A stretch of DNA of 64,000 nt from JBCBWG01 sp036804185 (GTDB lineage Bacteria > Pseudomonadota > Alphaproteobacteria > Rhizobiales > Hyphomicrobiaceae): contig JBHJOC010000007.1 in NCBI GenBank assembly GCA_050330095.1, positions 1 through 64,000 of the forward strand. The letters run 5' to 3'. A program made the position numbers and the translations under genes. Below, one piece after another: positions 43,119-51,099 of the stretch. Numbering within the stretch: position 1 is the stretch's first letter; each line of letters opens with the position of its first letter. The notes under the pieces were generated by a model, which was not told the origin of the DNA, ran no database searches, and saw only the letters and a program-made list of their open reading frames with translations.

Positions 43119-44078
43119 GTGAGGCTGTTCGGGCTCGGAAAGCCACGTCAAACGGATATCGCGGATGCGGGGAGCCTGCGCGACCGGTCTGCGCGCGCCG
43201 GATATGATGCAGTTCTCGAGGCGGACCTCGAGGGTCCACCGGCCGCATTTCTGCGCGCCCCGCCCGACGCGAATCTTGTCGCGCGTGACGAGCGATCCTC
43301 TGTTGTCGCAAGCCAAAGCGACGGCGATGAGGAAAACATGCCGGCATCCGCCCTTGGCGAGGGGTGGCTCGCAGTCGAAAACGTCATGAAGACGTATGGC
43401 CGCAGAACCGTCGTCAAGGGTGTCAGCCTCGAACTCGAGCGCGGCGAATCTGTGGGTCTGCTCGGCCCCAACGGTGCGGGAAAGACGACGGTCTTTTACA
43501 TGATCACAGGGCTCGTTCCCGCCGACAAGGGCCGGATTTATCTCGACGGTCTCGATGTCACGCGGTTGCCGATGTACCGGCGCGCGCGCCTCGGCATTGG
43601 TTATCTGCCCCAGGAATCGTCGATCTTTCGCGGGCTTACTGTCGAGCAGAACATCATGGCCGTGCTCGAGATCTCTGAGCCTAATCGCAAGCGGCGAAAA
43701 GAGCGGCTCGATGCCCTGCTCGAGGAATTTCGCATCACGCGGCTGCGGAAGTCACCATCGATTGCCCTGTCAGGCGGCGAACGGCGACGCTGCGAAATCG
43801 CCCGCGCGCTTGCCAGTAACCCCTCGTTCATCCTGTTGGATGAACCCTTTGCAGGGATCGATCCCATTGCCGTCGGCGATATTCAGGTGCTCGTGCGTCA
43901 CTTGACGCAGCGCGGTATCGGCGTGCTGATCACTGATCACAACGTGCGCGAAACCCTCGCGCTGATCGATCGGGCCTATATCATCTATGATGGTACCGTG
44001 TTGACGCAGGGTCGCCCCGAGGAAATCGTGCGAAACGAGGAGGTTCGGCGTGTCTACCTCGGTGACATGTTCGGTTAA
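43119..44078 (+). CDS. lptB: LPS export ABC transporter ATPase LptB
   Basis: Powers LPS extraction by LptFG. Walker A is GPNGAGKTT, the signature is LSGGERRR, Walker B is ILLDEPFAGIDP, and the IGYLPQESSIFRGLTVEQNI and VYLGDMFG tail segments are diagnostic of LptB. From GTG 43119 the protein has 319 residues, with about 75 polar residues before the ABC domain. From ATG 43338 (GAGG 5 bases upstream) it would have 246, the normal LptB length. Both starts are plausible. Order lptCA-lptB-rpoN is the classic alphaproteobacterial arrangement. Confidence 0.95.
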   Translation: MRLFGLGKPRQTDIADAGSLRDRSARAGYDAVLEADLEGPPAAFLRAPPDANLVARDERSSVVASQSDGDEENMPASALGEGWLAVENVMKTYGRRTVVKGVSLELERGESVGLLGPNGAGKTTVFYMITGLVPADKGRIYLDGLDVTRLPMYRRARLGIGYLPQESSIFRGLTVEQNIMAVLEISEPNRKRRKERLDALLEEFRITRLRKSPSIALSGGERRRCEIARALASNPSFILLDEPFAGIDPIAVGDIQVLVRHLTQRGIGVLITDHNVRETLALIDRAYIIYDGTVLTQGRPEEIVRNEEVRRVYLGDMFG

Positions 44079-44176
44079 GCTCCTTGCCTTACGGTAACGG
44101 CGTCGGGGCGCGTCGGCACCTGTTGGATAGGTCGGCGCAGTGTTGCGTTCGGTGAGAGTTCGGGAATTCGACAGGC

Positions 44177-45754
44177 ATGGCCATCTCTGCCAAGCTCGAA
44201 ATTCGTCAGGGGCAGCAGCTCGTCATGACGCCGCAGCTGCAACAAGCAATTCGCTTGTTGCAGTTCTCGAACATGGAGCTGTCGGCGTTCGTTGAAGCCG
44301 AGCTTGAACGCAATCCGCTGCTCGAACGTGACGAGCGTGACGATGAGCCTACCTCGTCCTCGACTGAGGCCGACATCGGCCGCGGGAGCGAGACCGAAAC
44401 TTCGGATGCTGCTCAGGATGCCGAGCGGACGGAGGCCTTGGACAACGGCGACGAGCAGTGGCTGGATCTGCGCAGCGACGGCGCGGTGGCGCGCGATGCG
44501 CTCGATACGGAGGCCGATGCCCTTTATCCTGATGCAGCCCCGAGCGATCTCGTCGATCCGATTGGCCAGGGTCTGAGCCTGAACGCGATGCAGGCCACCA
44601 ACTCCCAGTCGTTCCAAGACAGAGAGACCAGCCTCGAGGCCTACGTGAGTTCGGAAGTGTCGCTGAAGGATCATCTGGCGACGCAGATCAATGTTATGAC
44701 GGGCGATCTCGGCGAGCGCATGATCGCGCTCTACCTGCTTGAGTACGTTGATGAAGCCGGCTACCTGAGGCTCGATCTCGCCGAGGCTGCAGAACGGCTT
44801 GGAACGTCCTTTGAGACGGTGGAGCGGGTCTTGAAGCTTGTCCAAACGTGCGACCCACCAGGCGTGTTTGCGCGCGATCTTGCCGAGTGTCTCGCGCTGC
44901 AATTGGCCGAGCTGGATCGGCTTGATCCGTTGATGGCTGCGTTTCTCACGCATCTCGATCGGCTGGCGAACCACGATCTCGCCGGCCTCAAGCGCGTGCT
45001 TGGTGTCGATTCGGATGACATCGCCGACATGGTTGCCGAGATCAAAGGGCTTAACCCGAAACCCGGTCTCATCTTCGGATCGACGCCGGTTCAGCCGATC
45101 GTACCCGATGTGATTGTTCGCGCCGCAAAGGATGGCAGCTGGCTGATCGAGCTCAATCAGGAGACGCTGCCGCGCGTTCTTGTCAACCGATCCTACTATG
45201 CACGCGTGTCGCAGAAGGCGCGCGGCCCGGGCGACAAGGACTACCTCGTCGAGTGCTTGCAGACAGCGAATTGGCTGGTCAAGAGCCTCGATCAGCGTGC
45301 GCGGACCATTCTCAAGGTCTCGGAAGAGATCGTTCGCCAGCAGGACGGCTTCTTCAGTCGCGGGGTGGAGCATCTCAGGCCGCTCAACCTGCGAACCGTT
45401 GCAGATGCGATTTCAATGCATGAGTCGACGATCAGCCGCGTGACGTCGAACAAGTATATCGCCACCCCGCGCGGCATCTTCGAACTCAAGTATTTTTTCA
45501 CGTCCGCGATCAACTCGGCCGACGATGGCGAAGCTTTTTCATCCGAAGCCGTGCGCCATCGCATCAAAGCGCTGATCGATTGTGAAACAGCCGAGGACGT
45601 ATTGTCCGACGACAAGATCGTCGAGAAACTCCGCTGCGAGGGCATCGACATCGCCCGCCGGACCGTCGCCAAGTATCGCGAAGGGATGCATATTGCCTCA
45701 TCGATCCAGCGCCGACGCCAGAAGCGGCTCGCTGAGCAGATGGCCAGGGCCTGA
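44177..45754 (+). CDS. rpoN: RNA polymerase sigma-54 factor RpoN
   Basis: Sigma-54 directs RNA polymerase to -24/-12 promoters and needs an enhancer-binding ATPase. The 525-residue protein has the Gln/Leu-rich region I (LVMTPQLQQAIRLLQ; ELERNPLLE), an acidic region II, the core-binding region, the helix-turn-helix (LRTVADAISMHESTISRV) and the RpoN box ARRTVAKYRE close to the C-terminus. It controls nitrogen assimilation and other functions. It follows lptB by 98 bases and precedes hpf, after an unusually long gap. Confidence 0.98.
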   Translation: MAISAKLEIRQGQQLVMTPQLQQAIRLLQFSNMELSAFVEAELERNPLLERDERDDEPTSSSTEADIGRGSETETSDAAQDAERTEALDNGDEQWLDLRSDGAVARDALDTEADALYPDAAPSDLVDPIGQGLSLNAMQATNSQSFQDRETSLEAYVSSEVSLKDHLATQINVMTGDLGERMIALYLLEYVDEAGYLRLDLAEAAERLGTSFETVERVLKLVQTCDPPGVFARDLAECLALQLAELDRLDPLMAAFLTHLDRLANHDLAGLKRVLGVDSDDIADMVAEIKGLNPKPGLIFGSTPVQPIVPDVIVRAAKDGSWLIELNQETLPRVLVNRSYYARVSQKARGPGDKDYLVECLQTANWLVKSLDQRARTILKVSEEIVRQQDGFFSRGVEHLRPLNLRTVADAISMHESTISRVTSNKYIATPRGIFELKYFFTSAINSADDGEAFSSEAVRHRIKALIDCETAEDVLSDDKIVEKLRCEGIDIARRTVAKYREGMHIASSIQRRRQKRLAEQMARA

Positions 45755-46407
45755 GCCCGCCTGACCCGAGATGGGCCTTGTCCAAGCGATGTTGAGCGCA
45801 GGCCACGGACGATCGTCTAAGGCACCAAGTCTGCCGATGCAGATCCTAGGACTCGCTTTCCGTCGTTCGTGAGCAACCCTCGTCAGACGCCGAAACGAAC
45901 GACGGAGCGCAAAGAGTACGAGCAACAGATTGGATCTCGTACCGCTTTTCGATCAGAAGTCCTTGGCAGGCGCGGCTTGCGGATGGTGCAGGGACTTTTG
46001 AGCGGCGGTACTGGACCCACGCCCGGCGTCGACGCAAAGCCGTCTCCGCCTCGACCATTTCTCCCTTGGAGCGCCAGTGAGGACCGATCGCTCGACGGCC
46101 AGAGTTGCGTTTGACCTGCAGCCAGCGCGAGCATAGGTTTGTCGACCGTCCCGTTCGAGCGATGTCGGTGAGGCTCGACAGTCGGACTGCTGAGCCTTGG
46201 CGAGAGGCAGCGCGGCCCGTCAGTGCCCGAGATCGCGAATCTGGCGGCCTGCTGCACCGCTCGCCGCTGCTCGCCATAGGAGAATTTGCCGGGCCCGGCC
46301 GGCGCAGCTCGAGGGACAGAATCAACAGGATCTCGCCCGACCGTGGATCATAACGCTCATCGGTTCGCGCGCGACTTGCAGGCACAGACGTCGACAGGGC
46401 ATCGAAC
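45755..46407. other. Long rpoN-hpf intergenic region with a dispersed repeat
   Basis: About 650 bases, far longer than usual between these two genes. The first part holds the full dispersed repeat copy B (45855-46012). Open frames over the whole region on either strand have no recognised product. The hpf promoter should lie in the last 100 or so bases. Confidence 0.6.
45855..46012 (+). repeat. Dispersed intergenic repeat with inverted arms, copy B
   Basis: The fullest copy. It opens with a perfect 12-base inverted repeat (TCCGTCGTTCGT at 45859-45870 and ACGAACGACGGA at 45895-45906) around a 24-base spacer, and continues with a tail that ends GGCGCGGCTTGCGGATGGTG then a GAGCGGCGGTACT end. The tail matches copy A; the head matches copy C. 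On the minus strand, the frame in the tail (KVPAPSASRACQG) is kept open in this copy, but I do not consider it a gene. Confidence 0.8.
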
Positions 46408-47133
46408 ATGACCATACAAGTCACCGGCAAACATCTCGAAACGGGCGAAGCCTTCCAATCCTTCGTTATCGAGCGGACGCGCGGTGTTCTCGAGAAATAC
46501 ATTGGCCCTGAGATCTCAGGCCACGTGCGCGTTGAAAAGGAACGCGTCGGCTTCAAGACCAATTGCTCAATCAGATTAAAAACAGGGTTGCTCGTCGAGG
46601 CCCAGGGTCGTGGCGACGACGCCTACGCAAGCGCCGAGGCTGCGCTGGTCCACCTGGAGAAGCGCGTGCGGCGCTATAAGCGCAGGCTCAAGGATCATCA
46701 TACGAAAGAGGCCGTGGAGCGCACGCAGTTTGGCGCGTTCGTCAATGATTATACCGTGCGCGCGGACGATGAGGCCGATCACGTTCCTCCGGCACAAGAC
46801 GTGCATGCCGAAGATCGCCAAGGTCATCACAATCATGCCGCGCTGAACATCGATGGCGTCGACGAAGACCTTGCTGAGGCTTTCGGTGAACCAACGAGCG
46901 GGTCGGATCAGCAGGCGGTTGGCGCGATTGAGGATGCGCCCGTGATCGTTGCCGAGACCACGCGGCCCGTCCATGAGTTCTCGGTTCGCGAAGCGGTCAT
47001 GCAGCTGGACTTGACCGAAGACACGGTTCTGGTATTCCGCAATGCAGCAACAGGGAATGTGAATGTGGTTTATCGGCGAGCCGACGGGCACATCGGCTGG
47101 ATTGATCCGATGCCGCGGGAGACCAGGACCTAG
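46408..47133 (+). CDS. hpf: Ribosome hibernation promoting factor, long form
   Basis: A 241-residue HPF. The N-terminal S30AE domain (about 1-100; TGKHLETGEAFQSFVIERT, then AYASAEAALVHLEKRVRRYK) binds the ribosomal decoding and anticodon sites. A long acidic linker follows. The C-terminal dimerisation domain (about 180-235; SVREAVMQLDLTEDTVLVF, NVNVVYRRADGHIGWIDP) pairs two ribosomes into 100S particles. Gene order rpoN-hpf-ptsN supports the call. It is predicted to work in stationary phase or stress. Confidence 0.96.
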   Translation: MTIQVTGKHLETGEAFQSFVIERTRGVLEKYIGPEISGHVRVEKERVGFKTNCSIRLKTGLLVEAQGRGDDAYASAEAALVHLEKRVRRYKRRLKDHHTKEAVERTQFGAFVNDYTVRADDEADHVPPAQDVHAEDRQGHHNHAALNIDGVDEDLAEAFGEPTSGSDQQAVGAIEDAPVIVAETTRPVHEFSVREAVMQLDLTEDTVLVFRNAATGNVNVVYRRADGHIGWIDPMPRETRT

Positions 47134-47393
47134 TGGGGTGCGTCGCGCCTCAATTGACCTATGCGTGCGGCACGCTGGGCGTCAATTAAGGCGTGATCAA
47201 CGCCACAGCACGCCATCAAGTTTGCTCGTGGCCTGTCTCGCCTAAATCGTCAACGGTTGCACCCCGCGTAGCGATCTGGCGGTACTAGAGGGCTTCAAGG
47301 TCTGGCACGCCGACGAACAGCAGCGAGATGTCCCCTTCCTGGCTCTCCTCACAACCATTTAGACGCTCAGGTGAGCGTTGGGACGTGCGATCT

Positions 47394-47861
47394 ATGGATC
47401 TAGGCGACATCGTCGAATTGGAGGGCATCCTCCCCGATCTCCGGGCCCGCAGCAAAAAGCAGGTTCTGCAGGAATTGTCGGATCACGCTGGTGAGTTCGT
47501 TGGCGTCCCGGCGCGCGAGATCTTCGATACACTGTTGCAGCGGGAGCGGCTTGGCTCGACGGGTCTTGGCCGAGGGATCGCGATCCCTCATATCAAGCTG
47601 GCGAACCTTGATCGGATCGTATGCCTGTTCGCCCGGCTCCACGAACCCGTCGACTTCGACGCGATTGACGGTGAGCCCGTCGACCTGGTGTTCGTCCTGC
47701 TCGCGCCTGAACATGCAAGCGGGGATCATCTCAAGGCATTGTCCAGGATTTCGCGCCTGATCAGAGCGCCTTCGCGCCTCGATGAACTGCGCGCCGCCAG
47801 GACAGCCGACCAGATCCTCGCCATCCTCACGAGCATGGGCACGACATCACACGCGGCTTGA
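47394..47861 (+). CDS. ptsN: Nitrogen regulatory phosphotransferase EIIA-Ntr
   Basis: A 155-residue EIIA of the nitrogen PTS. The phosphorylated histidine lies in GRGIAIPHIKL, and the domain reads FDAIDGEPVDLVFVLLAPE further on, as in PtsN. It takes phosphate from PtsO and affects potassium transport, metabolism and sigma-54 functions. The ATG at 47394 is preferred over an upstream frame start at 47328. It lies downstream of rpoN and hpf, as in most proteobacteria. Confidence 0.95.
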   Translation: MDLGDIVELEGILPDLRARSKKQVLQELSDHAGEFVGVPAREIFDTLLQRERLGSTGLGRGIAIPHIKLANLDRIVCLFARLHEPVDFDAIDGEPVDLVFVLLAPEHASGDHLKALSRISRLIRAPSRLDELRAARTADQILAILTSMGTTSHAA

Positions 47862-48063
47862 TCAGCCTGCAGCGATTGATCTCGGGATGCACCGAACCTG
47901 CCTCAAGGATCGGCGATCTGCATGAATTGGTGCAGAAGTTCTGGACCGTTTGTGCTGTTGCGTGGACGAACCGCCACCGCCCCCTCAGCCCTTTAAGCCC
48001 AAGAGGACGCTGCTGTGCCTTCGCGTCGTCGCGTGAGGCCGCTTGCCAACAATGGCGAGCGGC

Positions 48064-48861
48064 TCAGCCGAGCACCGCAAGGCCGACCAGTCCTGCTGTG
48101 CCAACAACAATGCGCCACCACGCGAACAAGGAAAATCCGTAGCGGCTCACGTAGTCGAGTAGAAACTTGACGACCACGACCGCTGCGATGAACGCCATCA
48201 CGAACCCGAGCACGATGTTCATGACATCGCCAGTGTCGAGGATCGTATAGTTTTTGTAGAGATCGTAAGCGAACGCGCCGGCCATGGTCGGCATGGCAAG
48301 AAAGAACGAGAACTCAGCGGCCGAGCGCTTGTCCGTCCCGAGCATTAGTGCTCCGACGATCGTTGCGCCGGACCGCGAGACGCCTGGGATCATCGCCAGA
48401 CACTGGCAGACCCCGATCAGGAGTGCGATCGAGATTGGGAAGTTCATGGCATCGCGATAGCGTGGCGTGAACGTCATCCGGTCGACCATCAGCAGCACGA
48501 CCCCACCTATGATCAGCGTCGCGCAAATGAGGGTCGGCGTTTCGAACAGCACGGACTTGATGAAGTCGTGTGCGAGAACGCCGACAAATGCGGCGGGGAG
48601 AAAGGCGGTGAGGATCGAGATGACGAACTTTCGGCTCTCGGCCTGAGTGTGAAGGCTCGAGGCTACCTTCCAGAGCTTCGCAAAATAGATCGAAAGCAGG
48701 GCAACGATCGCGCCGAGTTGAATGAGGACCTCAAATGTCTTGCCAGGCGAGTTGACCCCGAGGAAATGCCCCGCGAGCAACAGGTGGCCCGTCGATGAAA
48801 CGGGAATGAACTCGGTCAGTCCCTCGAGCAGTCCGAGTACGATCACCTGCCACGTTTCCAT
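48064..48861 (-). CDS. uppP: Undecaprenyl-diphosphatase
   Basis: Removes one phosphate from undecaprenyl diphosphate so the lipid carrier can serve cell-wall and LPS synthesis again; loss or excess alters bacitracin response. The 265-residue membrane protein has the catalytic motifs LLEGLTEFIPVSSTGHLLL near the start and IPGVSRSGATI in the second half, with about eight helices. GGAGG 5 bases before ATG 48861 fixes the start. Divergent from a GST gene. Confidence 0.97.
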   Translation of the reverse strand: METWQVIVLGLLEGLTEFIPVSSTGHLLLAGHFLGVNSPGKTFEVLIQLGAIVALLSIYFAKLWKVASSLHTQAESRKFVISILTAFLPAAFVGVLAHDFIKSVLFETPTLICATLIIGGVVLLMVDRMTFTPRYRDAMNFPISIALLIGVCQCLAMIPGVSRSGATIVGALMLGTDKRSAAEFSFFLAMPTMAGAFAYDLYKNYTILDTGDVMNIVLGFVMAFIAAVVVVKFLLDYVSRYGFSLFAWWRIVVGTAGLVGLAVLG

Positions 48862-49020
48862 GAGTCCTCCACCGGTCACTGTTGCAACTGAGCTCGCCGA
48901 TGGTCCGGCCGTCGTTGGAACTCTGCCGGGAAAATGCTAATTCCCCGCGGGCGTCAATCGCTGTGCAGTGTTCAGGCAGCGGTTCGTTGGTCATGTGCGG
49001 ATCGGGAGGCACGCCACGCC

Positions 49021-49752
49021 ATGATGCTGACACACTTCAAACTGTGCCCGTTCTCCCGGACCGTCCGGTTGCTGCTCGGCGAGTTCGCGCTGGAACCGGA
49101 GTTGCGAGACGTCATGCCCTGGTCGCCAGGTTCTGAAGTTCTCGCCAAGAATCCAGCCGGTACGCTGCCCATTCTCGACACAGCGAACGGAATGACGCTC
49201 TGCGGCTCTTATCCCGTGGCGGAATTCATCGCAGAGATCCAGTCGACCGGCCGTGATGTGGCGGTCGCCCTCGGCGCAAGGGGCGGCACGCCGACGGCGA
49301 CCATTAGCCCTGACTTGTTCCCTGATATGCTGGAAGACCGCGCAGAGGTGCGCCGGCTCGTCGACTGGTTCAACCTTAAGTGCGACCGAGAAGTGACGCA
49401 GGAGTTTCTCTATGAGAAGGTCCGCTCAGTCCTCCAGCCCGCGGCCAACAGTACACCAAACGTCCAGATGCTGAGAGCCGCGCGCGCGAACCTCAACTAT
49501 CATCTCGACTATCTGGCTTTTCTCGCAGCAAACAGGAATTGGCTTGGTGGCGAACGCATTTCACTCGCCGATTTCGTTGCAGCAGCTCATCTGTCGGTCG
49601 TTGATTTTCTCGGCGAAGTGGATTGGGACCGCCATCAGCCGGCGAAAGAGTGGTATCAAAAAATCAAGTGTCGCCCCAGTTTCAGACCGCTGCTCCAGGA
49701 TCTCGTCCCAGGCCTCAGGCCGCCAGCGCATTATGGCGCGCTGGACTTCTGA
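49021..49752 (+). CDS. Glutathione S-transferase family protein
   Basis: A 243-residue protein with a thioredoxin-like start (MLTHFKLCPFSRTVRLLL), the NPAGTLPILDTANGMTLCGS glutathione site and an all-helical second domain ending in RISLADFVAAAHLSVVDFLG. The CPFS motif suggests a Cys- or Ser-type family member. GGGAGG is 12 bases before ATG 49021, a little far. Convergent with the CbiM gene and divergent from uppP. Substrate unknown. Confidence 0.88.
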   Translation: MMLTHFKLCPFSRTVRLLLGEFALEPELRDVMPWSPGSEVLAKNPAGTLPILDTANGMTLCGSYPVAEFIAEIQSTGRDVAVALGARGGTPTATISPDLFPDMLEDRAEVRRLVDWFNLKCDREVTQEFLYEKVRSVLQPAANSTPNVQMLRAARANLNYHLDYLAFLAANRNWLGGERISLADFVAAAHLSVVDFLGEVDWDRHQPAKEWYQKIKCRPSFRPLLQDLVPGLRPPAHYGALDF

Positions 49753-49816
49753 GCCGTCGACGAGAGATACGGGAGCGTGCTCGGCTCCCGCATCAGATGT
49801 CTGACTCGCAAACGCC

Positions 49817-50506
49817 TCACGCTGATGCATGCAGCCGCGGGTTGACGAGCGTGCGATAGAGCGGGCTCTCGCGCAGGCTGTGGAGGGCCTTCGCAGCAGC
49901 CAGAACCGCAAGGTCGACGATAGGCTCCACGACGACGACCATCGCATAAGAGAGGCCGAACGTCGCAACACCGTCGAGGCTTTGCGCCGTTACGCCCTGG
50001 CCATAGAAGACCCAGAACGCAACCCATGCAACGACACCGCCTTGAAAAGCGAGCGACAACGCGAGCACCTGCCCGTAGCCCAAGTCTTTGTAGGCTGTTT
50101 CTTTTGGAATGACGCGGTTTGCCAGTATGGCCATGGCAAACAGCGGTACGAGCAACGTCGTCACGTTCGCGGCGTATTGCGGCAGGTCATCTGGCGCGAA
50201 AAACAGGCTTTGGATTGCAAGGCCGCCTGCGAGCCCGACAGCGGTCGGCCCGAGACCGAGCACGAGGAACAGCGTCGTCGCCAGGATGAAGTGTACCTCC
50301 GAGACACCGGCCGAGAACGTCGGGAGAAGCTCGAAGAAGACGAAAGTGAGCGACGTTGCCAGTGCTGCACGCAGGCCGAACGCCATCAGGCCGCCGTGCC
50401 GGATCGCGTCGAAGGCCAGTTTGGCGGCAACACCGGCGGCACCTGCTGCCGTCGCATAGCTGAGGGTTAGTTTTGCAGCGTCAATGACGCCAGGCTCGAT
50501 ATGCAT
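49817..50506 (-). CDS. Cobalt ECF transporter substrate component, CbiM-like
   Basis: A 229-residue membrane protein with about six helices. It begins MHIEPGVIDAAK; the free N-terminal Met-His is the metal site of CbiM/NikM, the substrate-binding subunits of cobalt or nickel energy-coupling-factor transporters. The VGLAGGLAIQSLFFAPD and YAANVTTLLVPLFAMA segments match the family's later helices. A cobalamin riboswitch lies upstream, so it is expected to be off when B12 is plentiful, which points to cobalt. CbiN, CbiQ and CbiO genes do not follow, so it is an orphan here. Confidence 0.8.
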   Translation of the reverse strand: MHIEPGVIDAAKLTLSYATAAGAAGVAAKLAFDAIRHGGLMAFGLRAALATSLTFVFFELLPTFSAGVSEVHFILATTLFLVLGLGPTAVGLAGGLAIQSLFFAPDDLPQYAANVTTLLVPLFAMAILANRVIPKETAYKDLGYGQVLALSLAFQGGVVAWVAFWVFYGQGVTAQSLDGVATFGLSYAMVVVVEPIVDLAVLAAAKALHSLRESPLYRTLVNPRLHASA

Positions 50507-50577
50507 GAAGATGGTCTCCTGGTCCTGCACCCACCGTGCAAAGCCCGCAAAGGGTGATCCGATGCGAGCGGTCGTTG

Positions 50578-50745
50578 TCGGGCAGGTCTCCTGACTCGTG
50601 CGTTATGCCCTGCGCCGCCTTCCCAGTTCCGCTTGAATAAAATCAAGCGACACCAGTGGCCTATGGCGTAGGGCACGCACTCACAGTTGCGGGGGCAGTC
50701 GCGGATCGGGTCAGGCTTGCTTCGACCCTACCGTGTTCCCTTTTG
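50578..50745 (-). promoter_or_regulatory. Cobalamin (B12) riboswitch
   Basis: Read on the minus strand, the leader has the conserved blocks in order: CGACTGCCCCCGCAACTG (near 50700-50684), GCCACTGGTGTCGC (50660-50647), GGGAAGGC (about 50625) and GAGTCAGGAGACCTGCC (50597-50581). The last two are the receptor core and L5-L13 elements of the class. It ends about 70 bases before the CbiM start, where a ribosome site (AGGAGA) can be sequestered. It should repress cbiM when adenosylcobalamin is bound. Confidence 0.95.
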
Positions 50746-51099
50746 ATCCTGCGAGCTTGGCTCGCGTGGAACCCGACGTGCGAACGCTAGCACCAGCATC
50801 TGTCCACTCCAAGTGACAGGCGCGCGACACCCGACGATTTGCCGATAGGGTCCGCTGCACGGCGATCGTCTGTGCGGTCAACACCATATGGCTAATCCGG
50901 AGACCGCGAACTGCTGTTTGACTTTTGAGCTTCGGGAGCCCATACGGCGTTCCAGGAGGGGGGCGGCCAGCGAGGACTGCGCCGGCCGCACCTCAACCCA
51001 AAAGCCACCCGTCAGCGCGTTGCGCCCACGGGTGCTTTCGTCGTTTGCGCTTGCCCAAGTGCTGTGCGCGGTCGCAACCCGCGAGTGGACGGAGTGGTG
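50746..51099. other. Intergenic region between riboswitch and ffh
   Basis: About 350 bases that hold the promoter of the riboswitch-cbiM unit on the minus strand and the ffh promoter on the plus strand. A GTG at 51064 in frame with ffh is probably not used. No small RNA gene (4.5S or 6S) was recognised here. Confidence 0.5.

Noticed and set aside
44075..45373. 432-residue minus-strand frame
   Set aside because: Antisense to rpoN.
45846..46562. 238-residue minus-strand frame through the rpoN-hpf gap
   Set aside because: It runs into hpf on the opposite strand and its only recurring part is the repeat tail, which is also found as non-coding DNA at 23956.
47178..47204. GGCGTCAATTAAGGC motif resembling 23216-23239
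   Set aside because: Only 18 of 21 bases match, between two unrelated promoters; could be chance.
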